A DNA stretch of 6,035 nt from JAVBKA01 sp031546715 (GTDB taxonomy: Bacteria > Bacillota > Clostridia > Oscillospirales > UBA929), in assembly GCA_031546715.1 (NCBI GenBank), contig JAVBKA010000026.1, positions 1 to 6,035 of the forward strand, given 5' to 3'. The position numbers were made by a program, and so were the translations under genes. How positions within the stretch are numbered: the first letter of the stretch is position 1; each line of letters begins with the position of its first letter. Positions 1 through 5,079 of the stretch are shown here, piece after piece. Below the pieces are notes generated by a model, which saw only the letters and a program-made list of their open reading frames with translations, searched no databases and had not been told where the DNA came from.

Positions 1-1673
1 ATAGGGCAAAAACACGCTTTGCTAAGTTTCACAATTTACCTGAGCTTATGAGCATGTTCAAAGAAGTCGCTGATATAAAGACCGCTGACATGCTTGACCT
101 GCCACGACCTAAAGCTATTTTTGAAACAGTGGTAGTTACGCCGTCAGATATACAAAAAGGTATGGTTTCTGAGCTTTCTGAAAGGGCTAAGAAAGTACAC
201 GCACAGCTCATAGAACCCACTGAGGATAATATGCTGAAAATTACCAGCGACGGACGCAAAATAGGTCTTGACCAAAGGCTTATGAATGATTTGTTACCCG
301 ACGACCCTAACAGCAAAGTAAATGCCTGCATGAATAACGTATTTCAAACATGGGAGGATACGAAAGCAGATAAGCTCACGCAATTAGTGTTCTGCGATTT
401 TTCAACGCCAAACGCTGACGGACGGTTTAATGTTTATACCGATATAAAGGCGAAGCTGATAGAAAAAGGCGTACCCGAGCATGAAATAGCGTTTATCCAT
501 GATGCTACAACGGAAGCCAAAAAAACAGAATTATTTGACAAGGTTCGCAAAGGAAATGTACATGTTCTCTTTGGCTCAACGGCTAAACTAGGCGCAGGCA
601 CAAATGTCCAGAATCGGCTAATAAAGCTTCACGATTTAGACGCCCCTTGGCGTCCATCCGACCTTGAGCAACGTGCAGGACGTATTGTTAGGCAGGGTAA
701 TATGAATCCAGAGGTTAAGATTTGTAGATATGTAACTGAGGGTACGTTCGACGCTTATTTATATCAGACTATTGAGAATAAGCAGCGTTTTATTTCACAA
801 ATTATGTCCAGTAAATCCCCAGTGCGCAGTTGCCAAGACGTGGACGAAACGGCGTTATCGTATGCCGAAATTAAGGCACTGTGTGCCGGTAATCCGCTGA
901 TAAAAGAGAAGATGGATTTAGACATTGAAGTCGCTCGTTTACAGATTCTCAAAGCCGATTACAAGAGTCAGCATTATCGTTTAGAGGACGCACTACTCAA
1001 GTCATTTCCGCAGAGTATTGAGAGCACAAAAGAAATCGTTAATGGTTTAAAACATGATATTGAGGTGCTTAAAAACCACACGCCAATTTCTTCTGATGTA
1101 TTTCCTAAGATGGTTATCAACGGTGTGTCATACTCAGAAAAAGACAAAGCCGGAGCGGCATTACTTGAAGCCTGTAAAGACCCGAAAAATTTGGAAGGCA
1201 CCAGCATTGGTAGCTATCGGGGCTTAGTCATGTCACTCTCTTTTGATAGCTTTAGCAAAGCGTTTAAGCTTACGCTAAAGGGCAGTATTAGCCATACAAC
1301 GGATTTAGGCTCTGATGTGTTCGGAAATATTACCCGTATTAACAATACTCTTGCTGACCTGCCGGCAAGGTTAGAGAGGGCTGAGTTATTGCTTGATAGC
1401 GTAAATCAGCAGGTTGATGAAGCAAAAAAGGAACTGCAAAAACCGTTCTTATATCAAGCTGATTTGGCGGATAAATCGTCTCGGCTTAGCTTGCTTAATA
1501 CTCAGTTGGATATTGATGATAGGCAGGGGGAGGAATCAAAAACTGAAAAATGCGAGCGTGATGTTGATGATAGTAGCAATAGAAAAAGCTCTATTTTTGA
1601 CAAATTTCCAAGCTCGGGTTTGGGCTTGCGACCACGCCAAGCGAAGGCTCGTGATGTTGAGCAAAGCAGATAG
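1..1673 (+). CDS. C-terminal part of giant SNF2-type helicase protein of an ICE (5' partial)
   Basis: The reading frame is open from base 3, so the ATG at base 48 is internal and the gene starts left of the window. The visible part carries the second half of a superfamily 2 helicase core. Counting residues from the codon at base 48, there is a motif IV-like strand QLVFCDFST (about 112-120), motif V GSTAKLGAGTNVQ (about 176-188) and motif VI QRAGRIVRQG (208-217) with the arginine finger. A conserved stretch ENKQRFISQIMSSKSPVR and a long, partly coiled-coil tail follow. This matches the end of the very large proteins (often with an N-terminal DNA methylase domain) found in Tn1549-like and clostridial conjugative elements. 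The likely role is cytoplasmic DNA translocation or remodelling linked to transfer or element maintenance; the exact function of this family is not established. The last 40 or so residues are polar and low in conservation, but the C-terminus looks complete rather than truncated. A strong terminator follows. Confidence 0.9.
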   Translation, partial: RAKTRFAKFHNLPELMSMFKEVADIKTADMLDLPRPKAIFETVVVTPSDIQKGMVSELSERAKKVHAQLIEPTEDNMLKITSDGRKIGLDQRLMNDLLPDDPNSKVNACMNNVFQTWEDTKADKLTQLVFCDFSTPNADGRFNVYTDIKAKLIEKGVPEHEIAFIHDATTEAKKTELFDKVRKGNVHVLFGSTAKLGAGTNVQNRLIKLHDLDAPWRPSDLEQRAGRIVRQGNMNPEVKICRYVTEGTFDAYLYQTIENKQRFISQIMSSKSPVRSCQDVDETALSYAEIKALCAGNPLIKEKMDLDIEVARLQILKADYKSQHYRLEDALLKSFPQSIESTKEIVNGLKHDIEVLKNHTPISSDVFPKMVINGVSYSEKDKAGAALLEACKDPKNLEGTSIGSYRGLVMSLSFDSFSKAFKLTLKGSISHTTDLGSDVFGNITRINNTLADLPARLERAELLLDSVNQQVDEAKKELQKPFLYQADLADKSSRLSLLNTQLDIDDRQGEESKTEKCERDVDDSSNRKSSIFDKFPSSGLGLRPRQAKARDVEQSR

Positions 1674-1696
1674 GTAGTAAGGATTCAGGTGATGTT

Positions 1697-1737
1697 AAAA
1701 AGCTCTATGCATCTTTTTTAGGTGTATGGAGCTTTTT
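1697..1737 (+). terminator. Long hairpin terminator after the helicase gene
   Basis: Bases 1697-1713 and 1721-1737 form a continuous 17-bp RNA stem with three G-U pairs and no bulge, closed by a 7-base loop TTTTTTA (1714-1720). The left arm starts with five A and the right arm ends with five T, so the structure has the A-tract/hairpin/T-tract shape of an intrinsic terminator and could also act on the other strand. Weak A-T and G-U pairs extend the stem outward by a few more bases. It begins 24 bases after the helicase stop codon and separates that gene from the next one. Confidence 0.8.
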
Positions 1738-1796
1738 AATGTAAAGAAAATCGTTGCGCCCATATTTAATGACAAATTGATAAAATCAGATTTGAA

Positions 1797-1800
1797 GAGG
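1797..1800 (+). promoter_or_regulatory. Ribosome binding site of the 255-residue gene
   Basis: GAGG, within GAAGAGGAAA, lies 8 bases before the ATG at 1809, a normal spacing for a Firmicute. It supports the chosen start. No convincing sigma-A promoter was found between the terminator and this site; only weak matches to -35 and -10 boxes with poor spacing are present. Confidence 0.6.
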
Positions 1801-1808
1801 AAATATTC

Positions 1809-2576
1809 ATGCGTAAATATAACAAAGAGCAGTATTCCTTAATGGAATCAAAGTTCATGGCAGAAGATTATGAGACACTACAGAAAATGTATCCCAAGGA
1901 TAATTTAAAAGACAAATTTGTTTTATTCTTATCATTTGAATTATACTTGCCATTCAAATATTCAAAAATTGATGCTGACATTGAACTTGATACAGGTACG
2001 ATTGAAAATGAAAACACAGGAGTTGGCTTCTTTTGCCCCGTCCCGGAATTTAAAGTACGAAAGCCATACCCAAACAAGGGGTATAACGCTATTTTCATGA
2101 AACAAGGTAGAAATGTATCAAAACTTGGTGTGCCAATAATTTTTGATACATTTGAGAAGCTTGAGGAAGTAAGGCAAATAACTTGTAATTGGAGAGTAAA
2201 CTGCGAGGATGTCGATTATTATATTTATGTAGAATATAACGTTACTTTCAAGAAGCCGCTTGCTGAGAGCGGAAGAATATATGGTCTATCAAGTATCGAT
2301 ATGCCAGTACAAGAAGGTCTTAAACGTCTAGGGAAAGAAAGCAGAGTCTTTAAAGATTATTTTGATGAATATAACTGCATAAACCATCTTGTAAACTGCC
2401 CAGATGCCAAACAATTAGAATTGTTAATAGTTAAAGGCATGGATCAATCTGACAGAAAAGAAAATCTTATGCGTGATTTTCACACTGAGCTTCAAAAAAA
2501 ACTTATAATTGATATCTACCATGCGGACGAGGAACTTGAAGCCACCAGTTTTTCATATATGATCCCACACTTTTGA
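1809..2576 (+). CDS. Hypothetical protein, 255 residues, accessory gene beside the oriT region
   Basis: I do not recognise a family. The ATG has a well-placed GAGG site and the frame is uninterrupted for 255 codons. The product is soluble: no signal peptide, no membrane span, and no obvious nucleotide-binding, metal-binding or DNA-binding motif. The N-terminal third is charged and aromatic, with an acidic patch around residues 55-70. The middle has alternating aromatic and hydrophobic residues suggesting beta strands, including NCEDVDYYIYVEYNVTF near 130-147. The C-terminal third looks helical and charged. It lies between the helicase gene (behind a terminator) and the repeat-rich oriT candidate, so it is probably transcribed separately and is probably element cargo. 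The DNA looks more AT-rich than the flanking transfer genes, which fits a separate origin. Adaptor, immunity or anti-defence roles are possible, but nothing in the sequence decides between them. Confidence 0.75.
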   Translation: MRKYNKEQYSLMESKFMAEDYETLQKMYPKDNLKDKFVLFLSFELYLPFKYSKIDADIELDTGTIENENTGVGFFCPVPEFKVRKPYPNKGYNAIFMKQGRNVSKLGVPIIFDTFEKLEEVRQITCNWRVNCEDVDYYIYVEYNVTFKKPLAESGRIYGLSSIDMPVQEGLKRLGKESRVFKDYFDEYNCINHLVNCPDAKQLELLIVKGMDQSDRKENLMRDFHTELQKKLIIDIYHADEELEATSFSYMIPHF

Positions 2577-2594
2577 AGTCATGAGGAGATTAGA

Positions 2595-2612
2595 ATGTCG
2601 AAGAACAACTAG
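2595..2612 (+). other. Five-codon mini-ORF with a good ribosome binding site (gene remnant or leader)
   Basis: AGGAG (2584-2588) stands 6 bases before an ATG that opens only five codons (Met-Ser-Lys-Asn-Asn) before TAG. An overlapping frame starts at ATG 2581 and gives 16 codons ending at 2631, with a poor ribosome site. This may be the surviving start of a gene whose body was deleted, a leader peptide, or chance. It begins 18 bases after the stop of the 255-residue gene. Confidence 0.3.
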
Positions 2613-2748
2613 ACTTGTATTTCTTTATTAAAGCGCATGAAACTGCGTGTCAGATATATAAAACGTAACGAGAATCGGTTACGCTAATAAAACGGCGTTT
2701 CCTTCTACTCTCGTTATTTAATGAGCGGAGCGACAGGTAGCAAGCATT

Positions 2749-2768
2749 GTAAGTGTCATGACACTTAC
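2749..2768. repeat. Perfect 20-bp palindrome in the oriT candidate
   Basis: The half-site GTAAGTGTCA is followed at once by its exact reverse complement, giving two-fold symmetry with no spacer. The next outward pair (T/T) breaks the symmetry. Such a site suits binding by a dimer such as a ribbon-helix-helix MobC or a repressor. It sits two bases before the long hairpin. Confidence 0.85.
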
Positions 2769-2770
2769 TC

Positions 2771-2811
2771 AAAGAAGGAAGAATTCCGCTTTGCGGTTCT
2801 CTTCCTTCTTT
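2771..2811 (+). repeat. Long hairpin with purine-only outer arm; possible oriT structure or terminator
   Basis: AAAGAAGGAAGA (2771-2782) pairs exactly with TCTTCCTTCTTT (2800-2811). After a 3x3 internal mismatch the stem resumes with CCGC/GCGG (2786-2789 with 2793-2796) and a TTT loop. A T-rich run continues to 2813, so RNA read from the left could terminate here, insulating mobC from upstream transcription. As single-stranded DNA it would be a stable fold of the kind seen near relaxase nick sites. The two roles are not exclusive. Confidence 0.75.
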
Positions 2812-2855
2812 TTCAATAAGTATCGTCCGCCAAAGCCGTCCAATCCTTATTATTT

Positions 2856-2884
2856 TTGGTGCTGTCGCCCCAAACCCCACTAAT
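2856..2884 (+). promoter_or_regulatory. Possible mobC promoter
   Basis: TTGGTG (2856-2861) and ACTAAT (2879-2884) are 17 bases apart and would start transcription about 15-20 bases before the mobC ATG. The match to sigma-A consensus is only moderate, and the -35 box overlaps the TTTGG/CCAAA dyad, so MobC or the relaxase could repress it by binding. This is a weak call. Confidence 0.3.
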
Positions 2885-2907
2885 AAAACTATGAAAGCGA
2901 GAGTAAA

Positions 2908-3246
2908 ATGAGTAAGCGTTCTCGAACTATACCCATGCAAATTTACCTTTCCGTTGATGAGTTAAAATTGGTTAATACAAAAATGCTTCAACTTGGAACA
3001 CGCAATTTTTCAGCCTACGCCAGAAAAATGCTTATTGACGGATATGTGGTCAAGAAGGATTTTTCAGACATGAAAAAGCTGGTCGGAGAACTTGCTGCAA
3101 TTGGGCGAAACATTAATCAGCTTGCGAAACGTGCAAACGAAACCCGCAATATCTACGAACAAGATATTGCGGATTTAAAACGTGACTATTCTCGGATAAC
3201 TGGTCTGATAAATGAGCGACTTGTGAAAATAATTAAAAGCGAGTAG
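2908..3246 (+). CDS. mobC: MobC-like relaxosome accessory protein
   Basis: The protein has 112 residues, a usual length for MobC-type mobilisation proteins. Its N-terminus (RTIPMQIYLSVDEL, residues 6-19) looks like a ribbon-helix-helix strand and first helix. The C-terminal half carries the family signature IGRNINQLAKRANE (residues 65-78), then a charged helix. MobC proteins bind DNA near the nick site, open the strands and help load the relaxase. The ATG is preceded by a purine-rich but weak site, GCGAGAG (2897-2903), only 4 bases away, so translation may be modest. The TAG stop lies 9 bases before the relaxase start, and the relaxase ribosome site overlaps that stop, so the two are an operon. 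The oriT candidate lies directly upstream. The assignment rests on the motif and the context; the gene name follows the family. Confidence 0.85.
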   Translation: MSKRSRTIPMQIYLSVDELKLVNTKMLQLGTRNFSAYARKMLIDGYVVKKDFSDMKKLVGELAAIGRNINQLAKRANETRNIYEQDIADLKRDYSRITGLINERLVKIIKSE

Positions 3247-3250
3247 GGGA
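3245..3250 (+). promoter_or_regulatory. Relaxase ribosome binding site overlapping the mobC stop codon
   Basis: AGGGGA begins inside the mobC TAG stop (3244-3246) and stands 5 bases before the TTG at 3256. This decides the relaxase start and implies translational coupling: ribosomes ending mobC uncover or reuse this site. Confidence 0.7.
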
Positions 3251-3255
3251 TTGTT

Positions 3256-4611
3256 TTGGCTATTACTAAAATACATGCGATTAAATCAACGCTTTCTGAT
3301 GCGTTGACTTACATAATGAATCCCGAAAAAACTGAGAACGAAGTTCTTATATCAGGATACAACGTTGAACCAAAGTATGCAGCGACTGAGTTTGCGATGA
3401 CAGAGATTCTTGCTTCGGCAATAAAACATGAACAGTCAGAAATTAACGGTGCAAGAAATTTAGCTTACCATATGATTCAGAGCTTTGCTCCTTGGGATAA
3501 TATTACCCCGGAGCAGGCTCATCAAATCGGAAAACAGTGGGCGGATGAATTGCTCGGCGGAATGTATGAGTACGTTATCTCAACTCATGTTGATAAAGGA
3601 CATATTCACAATCACATTATTTTTAATGCGACTTCTTTCTACACCCATAACAAGTATGTATCTGTTCCATATAAGACAGTAAAGCAACTCAGACAAGTAA
3701 GTGATAGACTGTGCTATGAGAATGGATTAAATGTCACTGATAAATCTGCAACTAAAGGGATTGGTCATTTTGAGTGGCAAAAAAGAACGCTGGGCGATAG
3801 TTGGAAAGAAAAAATTGAACAGCGCATTGATGAAGTAATAGGGCTTGCTGTTGATTTTCAGCATTTCAAGAAGTTGCTTCATGACACTGGCGTTGAAATA
3901 AAAGAAGGCAAGCACCTTGCTTATAAAATCATGTTTGAAGGTCAAGAAAAGTTTGTCCGAGGTAAAACGATAGGCGAGCGTTATACCCGTGAAGGTATTC
4001 TCGACAGGATTGCAAATAAAACGCAAGAAAAGGACAATGTCCAAGATGATTATCCCACTATTATTAAGCGGCAGTCTTTAAAAAGCAAATTAGAAAATAC
4101 GCATCTGTTTTTTGAAGCACTCAATACAGTAAGTCGTGAAGATATAAAAAACTATGATGACTTTACTTGTAGGCTGGAGGAACTGGAATCAAAAATTGGA
4201 GAAGTTAAAACAACAATAGAAACGCTTGAAACTAAAAATCTTCAATATAAAGAAGCTGCCAAATATCTGATGGCTGTACAGAGGTATGCACCAGTGGCTG
4301 AAAAACTTGAAGGCTTAAAACCGTCAGTTCGTGAACGCTTCATCAAGAATAACCAACAGGAGCTAGAATACTACAAACACGCTGTTTATCAGCTTGAAAA
4401 GATTAATGTCAATCTGAATGTTGACCCAGATAAAGTTGTCGAGTTGGTTAAAAGTCAAGATGCAAAAACTGGTGAATTGTCGGAAGCTCTAAAAGTTGTG
4501 GAGGAGCGTGCGAAGCGAATTCAGCAGGCACAGCGTGTTGTTGATAGCGTTGGGGATAGGAGTTTTGGTAAGGATGTGGCGAAAGGGAAAGCGGCTAGGG
4601 TGGAGTTGTAA
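3256..4611 (+). CDS. MobP/VirD2-type relaxase (mobilisation nuclease)
   Basis: The protein of 451 residues begins at TTG, chosen because AGGGGA lies 5 bases upstream and the N-terminus MAITKIHAIKS matches the family start. Relaxases cut one strand at oriT, stay joined to the 5' end through a tyrosine and pilot the strand into the recipient. Motif I is seen as ALTYIMNPEKT, with Tyr19 the likely catalytic residue. The metal-binding motif III is complete: HVDKGHIHNH (residues 111-120), giving His111, His118 and His120 with Asp113 and Asn119. Residues from about 300 on are charged and helical, probably coiled coil, and may contact the coupling protein or MobC. The length agrees with relaxases of Tn1549-like elements (about 440-450 residues). 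The gene appears intact and probably active. No clear terminator follows it. Confidence 0.93.
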   Translation: MAITKIHAIKSTLSDALTYIMNPEKTENEVLISGYNVEPKYAATEFAMTEILASAIKHEQSEINGARNLAYHMIQSFAPWDNITPEQAHQIGKQWADELLGGMYEYVISTHVDKGHIHNHIIFNATSFYTHNKYVSVPYKTVKQLRQVSDRLCYENGLNVTDKSATKGIGHFEWQKRTLGDSWKEKIEQRIDEVIGLAVDFQHFKKLLHDTGVEIKEGKHLAYKIMFEGQEKFVRGKTIGERYTREGILDRIANKTQEKDNVQDDYPTIIKRQSLKSKLENTHLFFEALNTVSREDIKNYDDFTCRLEELESKIGEVKTTIETLETKNLQYKEAAKYLMAVQRYAPVAEKLEGLKPSVRERFIKNNQQELEYYKHAVYQLEKINVNLNVDPDKVVELVKSQDAKTGELSEALKVVEERAKRIQQAQRVVDSVGDRSFGKDVAKGKAARVEL

Positions 4612-4649
4612 AAATTTTGCAAATGGCTATTGATTTATGTCGGATTTAA

Positions 4650-4994
4650 GGTATATTTAATTTAGCTTTGTGTAAAAAATTGCGCGGGATTTGGAACGGC
4701 AAAGTTTATTATATATGTCCTCGATCAATGGAGACCAAAGGCGCTTACTTTAGCAAAACTGTCAGCAAAGAGACACTTGAATTTGAAATATTCGATGCAA
4801 TCCAAATGCAGATATAAAAAGCAAAGAAATTTCAGGAACAGCAATTGTTTTATGAGCACTTACAACATAGAGAATACAAAAAATTATCTAACGAAATGAT
4901 AAGGGATTTAGTTAAGCGGATTTGCTGCTATAAAAATTCAACTTAAATTCGTAAATATTTAGAGGAAAATGTTGGTTTATATCGAATTATATAG
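4650..4994 (+). pseudogene. Decayed C-terminal remnant of a large serine recombinase
   Basis: Frame 3 reads GIFNLALCKKL, then NGKVYYICPRS, then SKETLEFEIFDAIQMQI, and meets TAA at 4815. This resembles the recombinase zinc-ribbon domain (pattern C-x-x-C-G-K-x-L ... YYxCPRS ... LExxVFDAIQKQI) with the first cysteine replaced by leucine and a glycine lost. Past the stop the same frame continues KAKKFQEQQLFYEH, then LSNEMIRDLVKRICCYKNST, a typical large-serine-recombinase tail. After a second TAA (4944) comes IRKYLEE, in frame, up to TAG at 4992. The catalytic N-terminal domain is missing: the frame is closed just upstream at 4647 and the relaxase gene ends at 4611. The coiled-coil section between ribbon and tail looks shortened. 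This was probably the integrase of the element or of a nested element. The assignment is from pattern recognition, not alignment. Confidence 0.65.
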
Positions 4995-5000
4995 TATAAT
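4972..5000 (+). promoter_or_regulatory. Sigma-A-type promoter of the metallophosphoesterase gene
   Basis: A consensus -10 box TATAAT (4995-5000) is preceded by TTGGTT (4972-4977) with the ideal 17-base spacing. Transcription would start near 5007, giving a leader of about 73 bases before the TTG start. I see no strong hairpin or operator in the leader. The promoter overlaps the end of the recombinase remnant, so the downstream gene does not depend on the relaxase operon. Confidence 0.65.
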
Positions 5001-5062
5001 GAAACAAAGAGAGATAAGCAGTTCGCCATTTTAGGAAACGGATAATTTAAGTAGAATATAGA

Positions 5063-5070
5063 AAAGGAGG
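5063..5070 (+). promoter_or_regulatory. Strong ribosome binding site deciding a TTG start
   Basis: AAAGGAGG, followed by three more G, is a near-perfect Shine-Dalgarno sequence. It ends 9 bases before the TTG at 5080. There is no ATG in the same frame before residue 133 of the product, so this site fixes the start. Confidence 0.8.
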
Positions 5071-5079
5071 GGGTTTAGT

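Larger units (their letters stand above)
2640..2907. other. Candidate origin of transfer (oriT) region
   Basis: There is no convincing gene here. The stretch lies directly before mobC and the relaxase gene, the usual place for oriT in MobP-type elements, and is full of inverted repeats. From left to right: CGTAAC/GTTACG at 2664-2669 and 2678-2683; a perfect 20-bp palindrome at 2749-2768; a long hairpin at 2771-2811; AATAAG/CTTATT at 2815-2820 and 2846-2851, enclosing two copies of CGTCC (2824 and 2837); and TTTGG/CCAAA at 2855-2859 and 2870-2874 around TGCTGTCGCC. The nick site cannot be fixed by eye. AATCCT at 2842-2847 distantly resembles the ATCCTG core of IncP-like nick regions, and the C-rich GTCGCCCC at 2864-2871 is another possibility. 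A reading frame on the minus strand here has no coding character. Confidence 0.6.
4612..5079. other. Region without an intact gene between relaxase and metallophosphoesterase
   Basis: This stretch is AT-rich and holds the decayed serine-recombinase tail, the promoter at 4972-5000 and the ribosome site at 5063-5070. Bases 4612-4649 and 5001-5062 show nothing recognisable. No clear terminator hairpin follows the relaxase stop codon, so read-through into this region is possible. Confidence 0.6.

Noticed and set aside
48..50. ATG as true start of the helicase gene
   Set aside because: The frame is open from base 3 and the upstream codons (RAKTRFAKFHNLPEL) match the family, so the gene is truncated by the window edge.
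29..331. Minus-strand open frame of 100 residues
   Set aside because: It lies wholly opposite the helicase gene, has no ribosome site or recognisable domain, and is a shadow of the real frame.
1414..1677. Plus-strand frame overlapping the end of the helicase gene
   Set aside because: The helicase frame continues with family-like sequence through this stretch; the overlapping frame has random-looking composition.
1754..1786. Promoter TTGCGC ... TAAAAT before the 255-residue gene
   Set aside because: The spacing is 21 bases and the -35 match is poor; not supported enough to call.
2640..2907. CRISPR array
   Set aside because: The repeats are inverted, differ from each other and are not regularly spaced.
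2650..2940. Minus-strand open frame of 96 residues across the oriT candidate
   Set aside because: It runs through the palindrome and hairpin and into mobC; composition is random-like and there is no domain or ribosome site. The openness is better explained by non-coding repeats.
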